In this document: one piece after another, positions 43,275 to 50,169 of the stretch
Numbering within the stretch: position 1 is the stretch's first letter
How the letters are laid out: every line of letters starts with the position of its first letter
DNA from: Daejeonella oryzae DSM 19973
Lineage (GTDB): Bacteria > Bacteroidota > Bacteroidia > Sphingobacteriales > Sphingobacteriaceae
Length of the DNA: 64,000 bases
Assembly: GCF_000422945.1 (NCBI RefSeq)
Contig: NZ_KE383964.1
Span: 473,650-537,649, forward strand
Direction: 5' to 3'
Made by a program: the position numbers and the translations under genes
Notes under the pieces: model-generated
What the model saw: the letters and a program-made list of their open reading frames with translations, nothing else
Told to the model about the DNA's origin: nothing
Database searches by the model: none

Positions 43275-44110
43275 ACTATAAGGAATTAGATTTTACCCTG
43301 AATTCTTCTGAAGATTATCAACGGGATCTGCTAATAGATAGCCTGTCGGGAATAGGATTTGAAACTTTTGAAGAAACGGACAGAGGCTTTAAAGCATATA
43401 TCCAGGATTCTGAATTTAATCAGGAAAGTTTGGATGAAGTGATTGCTGAGTATCAAGAGATGTTTAGTTTGTCTTATGAAGCAAAGTTGATCCCGCACGA
43501 AAACTGGAATGAGGTGTGGGAAAGCAATTTTCAACCTTTAATTATTGCAGATCAATGCTACGTTAGGGCAACTTTCCATAAGCCACAACCTGAGTTTCCG
43601 ATTGAAATAATCATTGACCCGAAAATGGCATTCGGTACGGGTCATCATCAAACTACAAGTATGATGATGCAGCTGATGCTGGAAGAAGATTTTAAGGACA
43701 AAAAGGTACTTGATATGGGCTGTGGAACCGGAATTTTAGCTATTCTGGCTCAAAAGCGTGGTGCAAAAGAAATCTTGGCTATTGATTATGATGTACTTTG
43801 TTTTGATAGTACACTTGAAAACAGGAAGCTGAACGATACTTCAGAAATTAAAGTGCTTTGCGGTTCTAAAGAGGTAATTCCTGACGAAAAATTTGATATT
43901 GTTCTGGCTAATATTAATCGCAATATTTTGCTGGATCAGTTAGAAAGATACGCAGAAGTTTTATCCGAAAATGGATATTTATTTCTGAGCGGATTTTATG
44001 ATGGAATAGATCTGGAAATGATTCGTAAGAAAGCCGAAAGTTTGAATCTTAAGTATATCACCCATAAAAAGGATAAAGAATGGGTAGCAGCTAAATTTCA
44101 GTTTATATAA
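43271..44110 (+). CDS. prmA: Ribosomal protein L11 methyltransferase
   Basis: PrmA methylates ribosomal protein L11 using S-adenosylmethionine. The 279-residue protein has the N-terminal substrate-recognition domain, the PKMAFGTGHHQTTSMMM motif diagnostic for PrmA, SAM-binding VLDMGCGTGILAILA and the post-methyl motif VLANINRNIL. It overlaps tpiA by four bases. The only difference from many homologues is the shorter N-domain typical of Bacteroidota. Confidence 0.94.
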   Translation: MNYKELDFTLNSSEDYQRDLLIDSLSGIGFETFEETDRGFKAYIQDSEFNQESLDEVIAEYQEMFSLSYEAKLIPHENWNEVWESNFQPLIIADQCYVRATFHKPQPEFPIEIIIDPKMAFGTGHHQTTSMMMQLMLEEDFKDKKVLDMGCGTGILAILAQKRGAKEILAIDYDVLCFDSTLENRKLNDTSEIKVLCGSKEVIPDEKFDIVLANINRNILLDQLERYAEVLSENGYLFLSGFYDGIDLEMIRKKAESLNLKYITHKKDKEWVAAKFQFI

Positions 44111-44160
44111 GCTCCAATTCTTTATTACCATCAACAAATTCATACTATACATTTTAATAT

Positions 44161-45528
44161 ATGCGTGTACATTTTATAGCAATAGGCGGAAGCGCTATGC
44201 ATAATCTCGCTATTGCCCTTTCAAAAAAAGGATATTTTATTACCGGTTCTGACGATGTAATATTTGAACCTTCAAAAACTCGGTTGGCGAATTATGGTTT
44301 ACTTCCCCAATTTCAGGGATGGGATATAAATAACATTACACCTGATCTGGATGCTGTTATTTTAGGTATGCATGCCCGTCCTGATAATCCTGAATTATTA
44401 AAAGCTCAGGATCTTGGATTAAAAATTTATTCATATCCCGAGTATATTTATGAACAATCAAAAAATAAAAAACGTGTTGTAATTGGTGGAAGTCATGGGA
44501 AAACCACCATTACCTCCATGATTCTGCATGTATTGAATTTTTACAAAAAGGATTTTGATTATTTGGTTGGAGCCCAGTTAGAGGGATTTGAAACCATGGT
44601 TAAAATTACTGATGATGCACCGGTTATTGTTATAGAAGGAGATGAATACCTTGCTTCACCAATAGACAGAAGACCGAAATTTCATTTATATAAAGCGCAT
44701 ATCGCCGTTTTAAGCGGTATTGCATGGGATCATATTAACGTTTTTCCAACCTTTGATTCTTATCTGGAGCAATTCAGAATATTTTTGCAAACCATACAGC
44801 CCGGCGGATCACTGATTTATTCTCAAAGCGATGCTGTCCTTAATAATCTGGTGAATGATTTCAACGGAAGTATTTCAAAAATTCCGTACGGACTATTAGA
44901 ACACCGTTTAGAAAATGGAATTACAACTCTGCTAACGGAATCAGGAGAGATTCCGCTGGAAGTATTTGGAGATCATAATTTATTAAATCTCAATGCCGCC
45001 AGATTAGTGGCCAATGAATTAGATATTAATGATTCTCAATTTTATGAGGCGATTAGAAGCTTTAAAGGAGCAGCCCGCAGGCTGGAGCTTTTGGGCAAAA
45101 ACAAGGAAACATATATTTTTAAGGACTTTGCTCATTCTCCTTCCAAGCTGAAAGCAACTATCCAGGCAGTTAAAAAACAATTTCCGGAAAGGGAATTAAT
45201 TGCGGTGATTGAGTTGCATACGTTCAGCAGTTTAAATAAAAATTTTCTTGATGAATATGCCGGAACAATGGATAATGCTAATGAAGCAATAGTTTTTATA
45301 GATGAAACAATTTTTTTACAAAAAAGGTTAGAACTTTATGATGAAAAAGTTGTTAAGCTAGCGTTTGCTAACAACAAAGTAAAATTTTTCAACAATATCG
45401 AAATATTAGAGCGATTTTTGAGTTCTATTAATTATAAGAGTAAAAACTTGCTGTTAATGAGTTCTGGAAATTTTGCAAGTATGGATTTAATAAAACTTGC
45501 AAATAATGCTCTTAACAGTAAAAAATAA
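44161..45528 (+). CDS. mpl: Peptidoglycan-recycling Mur ligase Mpl
   Basis: Mpl joins a recovered peptide to UDP-MurNAc. The 455-residue protein begins MRVHFIAIGGSAMHNLAIAL, has the Mur-type P-loop GGSHGKTTITSMI (about 114-126) and the later FAHSPSKLKATIQAV block. GSAMHNLA at the start and EGDEY fit Mpl better than MurC, but a MurC-like specificity cannot be excluded. It follows prmA at a distance of 50 bases on the same strand. A small XRE regulator gene lies downstream. Confidence 0.86.
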   Translation: MRVHFIAIGGSAMHNLAIALSKKGYFITGSDDVIFEPSKTRLANYGLLPQFQGWDINNITPDLDAVILGMHARPDNPELLKAQDLGLKIYSYPEYIYEQSKNKKRVVIGGSHGKTTITSMILHVLNFYKKDFDYLVGAQLEGFETMVKITDDAPVIVIEGDEYLASPIDRRPKFHLYKAHIAVLSGIAWDHINVFPTFDSYLEQFRIFLQTIQPGGSLIYSQSDAVLNNLVNDFNGSISKIPYGLLEHRLENGITTLLTESGEIPLEVFGDHNLLNLNAARLVANELDINDSQFYEAIRSFKGAARRLELLGKNKETYIFKDFAHSPSKLKATIQAVKKQFPERELIAVIELHTFSSLNKNFLDEYAGTMDNANEAIVFIDETIFLQKRLELYDEKVVKLAFANNKVKFFNNIEILERFLSSINYKSKNLLLMSSGNFASMDLIKLANNALNSKK

Positions 45529-45565
45529 TACCATAATATTTACCTTCAATTAAACCACACATAAA

Positions 45566-45901
45566 ATGAAAACATTAGGTAAAAAAATCAGGCTTTTAAG
45601 ACATCAAAAAGGATGGAGTCAGGAAGATGTAGCCAAAAGGCTTGACATTTCAATACCCGCATTTTCTAAAATAGAAACTGGTATTACAGATGTAAATCTT
45701 TCAAGATTAGAGCAAATTTCTACTTTATTTGAAATGAGCGTAGTTCAGCTGCTTACTTTTAATGATACCGAGGAGCAGGAAAAGTACACATCTGAACTCG
45801 AAGTACTAACTAAAAAAGTTCAAGAACGAGAAATTGAAGTCATTGATCTTCAAAAGAAAGTAATTGAATTATATGAGGAACTGCGACGTAGTAAGAATTA
45901 A
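45566..45901 (+). CDS. XRE-type helix-turn-helix protein with coiled-coil tail
   Basis: The 111-residue protein has an N-terminal HTH_3 domain (KTLGKKIRLLRHQKGWSQEDVAKRL in part; AFSKIETGITDVNLSRLEQI) and a C-terminal predicted coiled coil of about 40 residues (ELEVLTKKVQEREIEVIDLQ), a likely dimerisation module. No ligand domain or toxin gene is present beside it. Its targets are unknown. It follows mpl by 37 bases, so it may be in the same transcript; an 11-base hairpin terminates it. Confidence 0.85.
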   Translation: MKTLGKKIRLLRHQKGWSQEDVAKRLDISIPAFSKIETGITDVNLSRLEQISTLFEMSVVQLLTFNDTEEQEKYTSELEVLTKKVQEREIEVIDLQKKVIELYEELRRSKN

Positions 45902-45928
45902 TTCCTTTCTGGTTTAGAAAGGAATTTT
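45900..45928. terminator. Bidirectional terminator after the XRE gene
   Basis: AATTCCTTTCT and AGAAAGGAATT form an 11-base perfect stem with a GGTTT loop and T residues on the plus strand. The hairpin occupies the gap between the two convergent stops; the first stop codon overlaps the left arm. Confidence 0.72.
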
Positions 45929-45929
45929 A

Positions 45930-47057
45930 TTAAAAAATTTTCCGCATTGTTAAATGTTTTTTACCAAAAGTGGCTCCGGTTGCCTGGTGAATAGAGAGCA
46001 TTTTGTCATTAAAATCTCCAACCCATGACAATTCTAGCTCTTTATATTGATTTAAAGGAAGAACATATTCTTTCAATTTAATAAATAAAGCCGATTCCAA
46101 TCCGTGTTTTTGATATGCTTGCTTAGTGCCCATTACAATAGCTCTCATTCGGGTAACTCCTTTCCAGCGATAATAAGCGAATTTTAATTTTTCTACAATT
46201 CCGAGTTTTCCTGAAAATGATTTAATCATTTGATTTGCATCGGGGAGTATGACGATGAACGAAGCCGGTTCGCCATTTATGTACGCAAACCAGATAAGTT
46301 TTTCGTCCATAATCACTTTCATTTTATTAAAGCTCTCAAGGATTGTATGCTTGTTAATGGGAACAAATTTTTCAAAATCTTTCCAGGCGTCATTATAAAT
46401 CTCTGCAAAATCTGATGCATACTTTTCAAAATTCTTAATCTGCAAGTATTCGAAAGTATAACCGGGTTTATTGGCAACCCATTCTGCAATTTTTGTAAAA
46501 CGTTCTGGAAAGGGCTTGTTTACTTCAAGATGATTTGTAATTTGTTCATATAGTTTTACGAAGCCGTAATTTTCAAATAAATCTTTATAATACGGGAGGT
46601 GATAATTCATTCCAAATGATGGTTGTGTGAATCCTTCAACCAATAATCCCCAGAAAATGTCATTCTCTCCAAAATTAATTGGCCCGTCCATCGCTGCCAT
46701 TCCAGAATCCTGCAGCCATTTTTTTGCTGTATCAAATAATAATTCAGATGCCTTGGTATCATTAATGCATTCAAAAAATCCTATTCCGCCGGTAGGCTGA
46801 TCATATTGATATGCCTTTTTCTCATTGATAAATGCAGCAATCCTGCCAATAAGTTCTCCTTTATCTGATTTTAAAATCCAGCGTGTACATTTTCCATGCT
46901 GATGGAAATTATTTTTTTCGGGATCAAAAATGGCTTCAACATCAGTATCTAATGGGCAAACCCAATTCTTATCATTTTTATAAATTACTCTTGCCACTTC
47001 TAAAAACTGCTTTTTTAGCAAGGGACTTTTAACTTCTTCTATAACCATTATTATCAT
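45930..47057 (-). CDS. GNAT-like N-acetyltransferase family protein
   Basis: The 375-residue protein begins VIEEVKSPLLKKQFLEVARV and shows features of a conserved Bacteroidota family with two GNAT-like halves: NWVCPLDTDVEAIFDPEKN and GGIGFFECINDTKASELLFD in the N-half, MDGPINFGENDIFWGLLV in the middle, and WVGDFNDKMLSIHQATGATF at the C-terminus. The last motif resembles the acetyl-CoA binding end of GNAT enzymes. I do not know the substrate. The start may be M1 (47057) or M4 (47048). It is separated from neighbours by hairpins. Confidence 0.65.
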   Translation of the reverse strand: MIIMVIEEVKSPLLKKQFLEVARVIYKNDKNWVCPLDTDVEAIFDPEKNNFHQHGKCTRWILKSDKGELIGRIAAFINEKKAYQYDQPTGGIGFFECINDTKASELLFDTAKKWLQDSGMAAMDGPINFGENDIFWGLLVEGFTQPSFGMNYHLPYYKDLFENYGFVKLYEQITNHLEVNKPFPERFTKIAEWVANKPGYTFEYLQIKNFEKYASDFAEIYNDAWKDFEKFVPINKHTILESFNKMKVIMDEKLIWFAYINGEPASFIVILPDANQMIKSFSGKLGIVEKLKFAYYRWKGVTRMRAIVMGTKQAYQKHGLESALFIKLKEYVLPLNQYKELELSWVGDFNDKMLSIHQATGATFGKKHLTMRKIF

Positions 47058-47080
47058 CTAAAATAGAGTTGGTGAATATA

Positions 47081-47108
47081 AAAAAAGCATCCAGAAAACT
47101 GAATGCTT
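47081..47108 (-). terminator. Terminator of the small acidic protein gene
   Basis: AAGCAT-C-CAG and CTG-A-ATGCTT form a stem with an AAAA loop and one mismatch. On the minus strand a run of T residues follows, and on the plus strand T residues follow as well (bidirectional). Confidence 0.65.
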
Positions 47109-47131
47109 AATTTTTTTTGAATTTGACGCGG

Positions 47132-47323
47132 TTAGAAGTCTTCCTCATCTATATCAATATCTTGAAAAGAACTTAATTCATCATCTGTAATTACGAATTC
47201 ATCTTCGTCATCAAATGGATCCATCACTCTGTTGGTTGGAGAAACTATAGAATTTGAATTAATTACGCCCTCAAAGCGGCCGTTTGCTGAAACTTTATCT
47301 GCTGTATTTGTTAACGATTTCAT
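47132..47323 (-). CDS. Small acidic protein of unknown function
   Basis: This 63-residue protein starts MKSLTNTADKVSANG (the longer frame would begin at TTG). It is basic at the start, then strongly acidic from residue 35 (DPFDDEDEFVITDDEL) to the end (DIDIDEEDF). The composition and the dedicated terminator right after it suggest a real gene. I recall no family name. It lies between scpB and the GNAT-like gene on the same strand. Confidence 0.6.
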   Translation of the reverse strand: MKSLTNTADKVSANGRFEGVINSNSIVSPTNRVMDPFDDEDEFVITDDELSSFQDIDIDEEDF

Positions 47324-47411
47324 TGCCTGGAATTTCAATACTTAATTTTTGTAAAAATAATTAAATTTTATTTTTTGAAAAGCTTATTTGAAAATTACGC
47401 CGGGGCATAAA

Positions 47412-47978
47412 TTATATTTCCGGACTGCCAATTTCATTATTTTCGTTTAAAATATCCTTTAATAAAGGAAGTTGGGAGGATGAATTAATGCCAAAATAAT
47501 CCATAAAAAGAGAACTCATTCCATATAAAATTGGCCGCCCCACAGCGGTTGACTTACCCTGAATCATTATCAATTCCTTATCTAATAGCTTTTGGATTGT
47601 ATAATCGCAATTAACGCCGCGTATTTGCTCAATTTCTAATTTTGTTATCGGTTGTTTGTAAGCAATAATGGCTAAAGTTTCAAGTGCTGCCTGACTTAAT
47701 TTTTTCTTTGAACGCTGAATATGCAGCTGGTTAATTACCGTAAAATATTCTTTACGGGTTAAGAATTGATAACCGGAATTAAAGAAAACCAGTTCTATAG
47801 CCAGGTTCATTTCATTATATAGCAAGCGTATGTTTTCGATAGCCTGCTCAATGCTTTCAATGGAAAAGCCTTTTTCTTCAGTTGCCGATAAAACACGAAA
47901 TATTTCTTCTCCACTGATTCCTTTATCAGAAGAAAATATTAATGCTTCAATAAGTTTTTCGAATTTATTTAAGCTCAT
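47412..47978 (-). CDS. scpB: Segregation and condensation protein B
   Basis: ScpB forms the Smc-ScpAB complex that compacts and segregates chromosomes. The 188-residue protein has two winged-helix domains: LIEALIFSSDKGISGEEI at the start and QAALETLAIIAYKQPITKLE in the middle, the latter being diagnostic for ScpB, followed by IRGVNCDYTIQKLLDK. The length is normal. The scpA gene is not adjacent. Confidence 0.92.
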   Translation of the reverse strand: MSLNKFEKLIEALIFSSDKGISGEEIFRVLSATEEKGFSIESIEQAIENIRLLYNEMNLAIELVFFNSGYQFLTRKEYFTVINQLHIQRSKKKLSQAALETLAIIAYKQPITKLEIEQIRGVNCDYTIQKLLDKELIMIQGKSTAVGRPILYGMSSLFMDYFGINSSSQLPLLKDILNENNEIGSPEI

Positions 47979-48149
47979 TGATTACCTGTTTAAATAAAAA
48001 TTAAGATCATGTTGCTGGTAAATATTGAAATTTTAATCCCGGTAGAAGAAAAAATTTATAATGATGAATAAATCAAAAACCGGATAAAGTTTATATCCGT
48101 AGTTAAAGCAATCAACAAATCTATTCTTTAACTTATAATATTTTTTATT

Positions 48150-48854
48150 ATGGCAAATTTAACAAAAACGGATGAGCAGGGTCTTCTGAAAGATCAGAAA
48201 GACTTCTTATCAGCCACATTACATCGTCGGTCTTTTCTGCAATATGCAGGAGCAGGGGCAGCGGGAATTGCACTGGTAGCAGCTGGATGTAAAAAAGACA
48301 GAATGATTGAAGGAGTTTACCTGGGAAGTGGTGATATTGGCATTTTAAATTATGCTTATGCATTAGAGCAACTTGAAGCTGCTTTCTATCTTCAGGTGGC
48401 TACTTCATTTTATTCAGGCGCTACTGATGCAGAAAAACTACTACTTTCTGACATACGTGATCATGAAGTTGCTCACCGCGAATTTTTTAAAAATGCATTG
48501 GGAACAATGGCGATTCCAGCATTAGAAGTTGATTTTTCAACCATCAATTTTGGAAGCCGGGATAGCGTTCTTGCAACTGCAAAAGCATTCGAAGATTTAG
48601 GTGTTTCTGCCTATAATGGCGCCGGAGCCTTAATTAAAGATGCAGGTTACTTAACTCTTGCAGGTAAAATTGTATCTGTTGAAGCCAGACATGCGGCATT
48701 AATACGCGACCTGATTAGCAATGGATCATTTGCCAATAGTGAAGTGATAGATAGTAACGGATTGGATAAATCACGTTTGCCTATGGAAGTTCTGGGTATT
48801 GCAGGAACTTACATAAAAACCAAAATTAACGCAAGTGATTTACCTACTTCTTAA
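48150..48854 (+). CDS. Exported ferritin-like domain lipoprotein (diiron), first of a pair
   Basis: The 234-residue protein has a twin-arginine-type signal (RRSFLQYAGAGAAG at 26-39) with a lipobox-like AAGC, giving lipidation at C47. The rest is a four-helix ferritin-like bundle (Ferritin_2/DUF4439-like) with all expected iron ligands: E73 or E76, E106 with H109 (DHEVAH), E148, and E178 with H181 (EARH). This set predicts a diiron site outside the cytoplasm. It precedes a homologous gene by 11 bases, so they form an operon. The reaction is unknown. Confidence 0.85.
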   Translation: MANLTKTDEQGLLKDQKDFLSATLHRRSFLQYAGAGAAGIALVAAGCKKDRMIEGVYLGSGDIGILNYAYALEQLEAAFYLQVATSFYSGATDAEKLLLSDIRDHEVAHREFFKNALGTMAIPALEVDFSTINFGSRDSVLATAKAFEDLGVSAYNGAGALIKDAGYLTLAGKIVSVEARHAALIRDLISNGSFANSEVIDSNGLDKSRLPMEVLGIAGTYIKTKINASDLPTS

Positions 48855-48865
48855 ACAAAAACGAC

Positions 48866-49699
48866 ATGAACATTTTAAATATATTACAAGAAATTGAAAA
48901 AGTAGATGGTGAAGTTTACGAAAGGTTAAGTCCGCGTAGAAAGGCAATGAACGAGTTTTTTGGCTTTGGTAAAAAAGTTGCAATTGCATCTTTACCATTC
49001 GCTTTGGGATCGATGTTTAAAAAGGCCTATTCACAAAGTTCTGCTGATATAGAAGGTGTATTGCAATTTGCTTTAACATTAGAATATCTGGAAGCAGAAT
49101 TTTATACTAGAGCAGTTGGTACCTCAGGTTTAATTCCTGCCGGCGCAGCAACTGGTGCCATCACTACAATCCGTGATCACGAAAATCAGCACGTTGCATT
49201 TCTGAAAACTACAATCCAGTCACTTGGAAAAACGCCGGTAAGCAAGCCAACTTTTGATTTTTCTGCAGGAAATGGTTCAATGGCCGGACCTTTTGCAGAT
49301 GTTTTTCGTAATTATGATACATTTTTAGCTGTAGCTCAAACTTTTGAAGATACTGGAGTAAGAGCTTACAAAGGTCAGGCTCCTGCCTTATTAGGTACGG
49401 GCGGAGTATTAACTGCGGCATTAAATATTCACTCGGTTGAGGCCCGCCATGCTTCTCATATTCGCCAGATGCGTAAAGCACGTGGTGCAAATGTAAAGCC
49501 CTGGATTACCGGAAAAGAAACCGGTATTGGAGCAGCAGTGCAAGCTTCTTATGATGGAGAAGAACTGGAAACACAAGCCGGAATTAAAATAACCAACATT
49601 AATGGTCAGAATATTTCTGTAGCTGCCGCTACCGAATCATTTGATGAGCCTTTAACAAAAGCGCAGATCCTGGCTATTGTAGATCCATTTATTGTTTAA
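48866..49699 (+). CDS. Exported ferritin-like domain protein (diiron), second of a pair
   Basis: The 277-residue protein is a paralogue of the previous gene, with the same helix pattern and complete ligand set: E73, E76 or E78 in LEYLEAEFY, E106 with H109 (HENQH), E161 and E192 with H195 (EARH). The N-terminus (about 1-56) contains a twin-arginine-like pair at R24-R25 and a hydrophobic core (KKVAIASLPFALGSMF), and AYSQ suggests a cleavage site, so export is likely. The C-terminus has about 80 extra residues. An 11-base gap from the first gene and a strong terminator after it define a two-gene unit. Confidence 0.82.
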   Translation: MNILNILQEIEKVDGEVYERLSPRRKAMNEFFGFGKKVAIASLPFALGSMFKKAYSQSSADIEGVLQFALTLEYLEAEFYTRAVGTSGLIPAGAATGAITTIRDHENQHVAFLKTTIQSLGKTPVSKPTFDFSAGNGSMAGPFADVFRNYDTFLAVAQTFEDTGVRAYKGQAPALLGTGGVLTAALNIHSVEARHASHIRQMRKARGANVKPWITGKETGIGAAVQASYDGEELETQAGIKITNINGQNISVAAATESFDEPLTKAQILAIVDPFIV

Positions 49700-49722
49700 T
49701 ACCTATTTATTTTTTAATTTTT

Positions 49723-49752
49723 AATGGAAGCAGAAATGCTTCCATTTTTTTT
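49723..49752 (+). terminator. Terminator of the ferritin-like operon
   Basis: AATGGAAGCA, a GAAA loop and TGCTTCCATT form a 10-base perfect stem followed by a T-run. This is a strong intrinsic terminator. Confidence 0.82.
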
Positions 49753-49920
49753 GCTTAAAAAATCAATCTATTCCTGTAGTCACCTGCTACTAATTAGTAA
49801 TCTATCAGACTTGAATAAAGATGAAGATTGGTTTATTGAAAATATTTTTTGTACAAATATTTAGTTTTCCATTAAGCTAAGAAGTTAAGATGCCAGCTGT
49901 TGAATTTATATTAAAACAAA

Positions 49921-49958
49921 AAAAAGCGGAGAAACAGGGGAGTGCTTCAACCGCTTTT
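49921..49958 (-). terminator. Possible terminator of the sensor kinase operon
   Basis: AAAAAGCGG and CCGCTTTT form a stem with a 21-base loop, followed by T residues on the minus strand. It is 210 bases beyond the kinase stop codon, and the long loop makes this a weak call. Confidence 0.3.
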
Positions 49959-50169
49959 ACACATAAAAAATCAAAACTTAATCTTAGGTAGATTTTTAGG
50001 TTTTAATGCATTTAACAAACAAAAAAGCTATAAAGCCAGTTGCCAGTTTAATGTAATTTTTAAGTGAGATCATTAATTTTAAATGCTTTGCTTGGAACAA
50101 TTCTACGAGTTTCAAACTTTAAAATTTAAAAAAAAGGGTGAACGGTAGGTATTTTTGAGGGAACGGTAA

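Larger units (their letters stand above)
49700..50169. other. Intergenic region with hairpins only
   Basis: This 470-base AT-rich gap holds the terminator of the ferritin-like operon (49723-49752), a TTTGTACAAA palindrome at 49848-49857 and a looser stem (AAAAAGCGG / CCGCTTTT, 49921-49958). No coding frame of useful length is seen. Confidence 0.5.

Noticed and set aside
45566-45901. A toxin-antitoxin module involving the XRE protein
   Set aside because: No toxin-like gene is adjacent; the neighbours are mpl and a GNAT-like protein on the opposite strand separated by a terminator.
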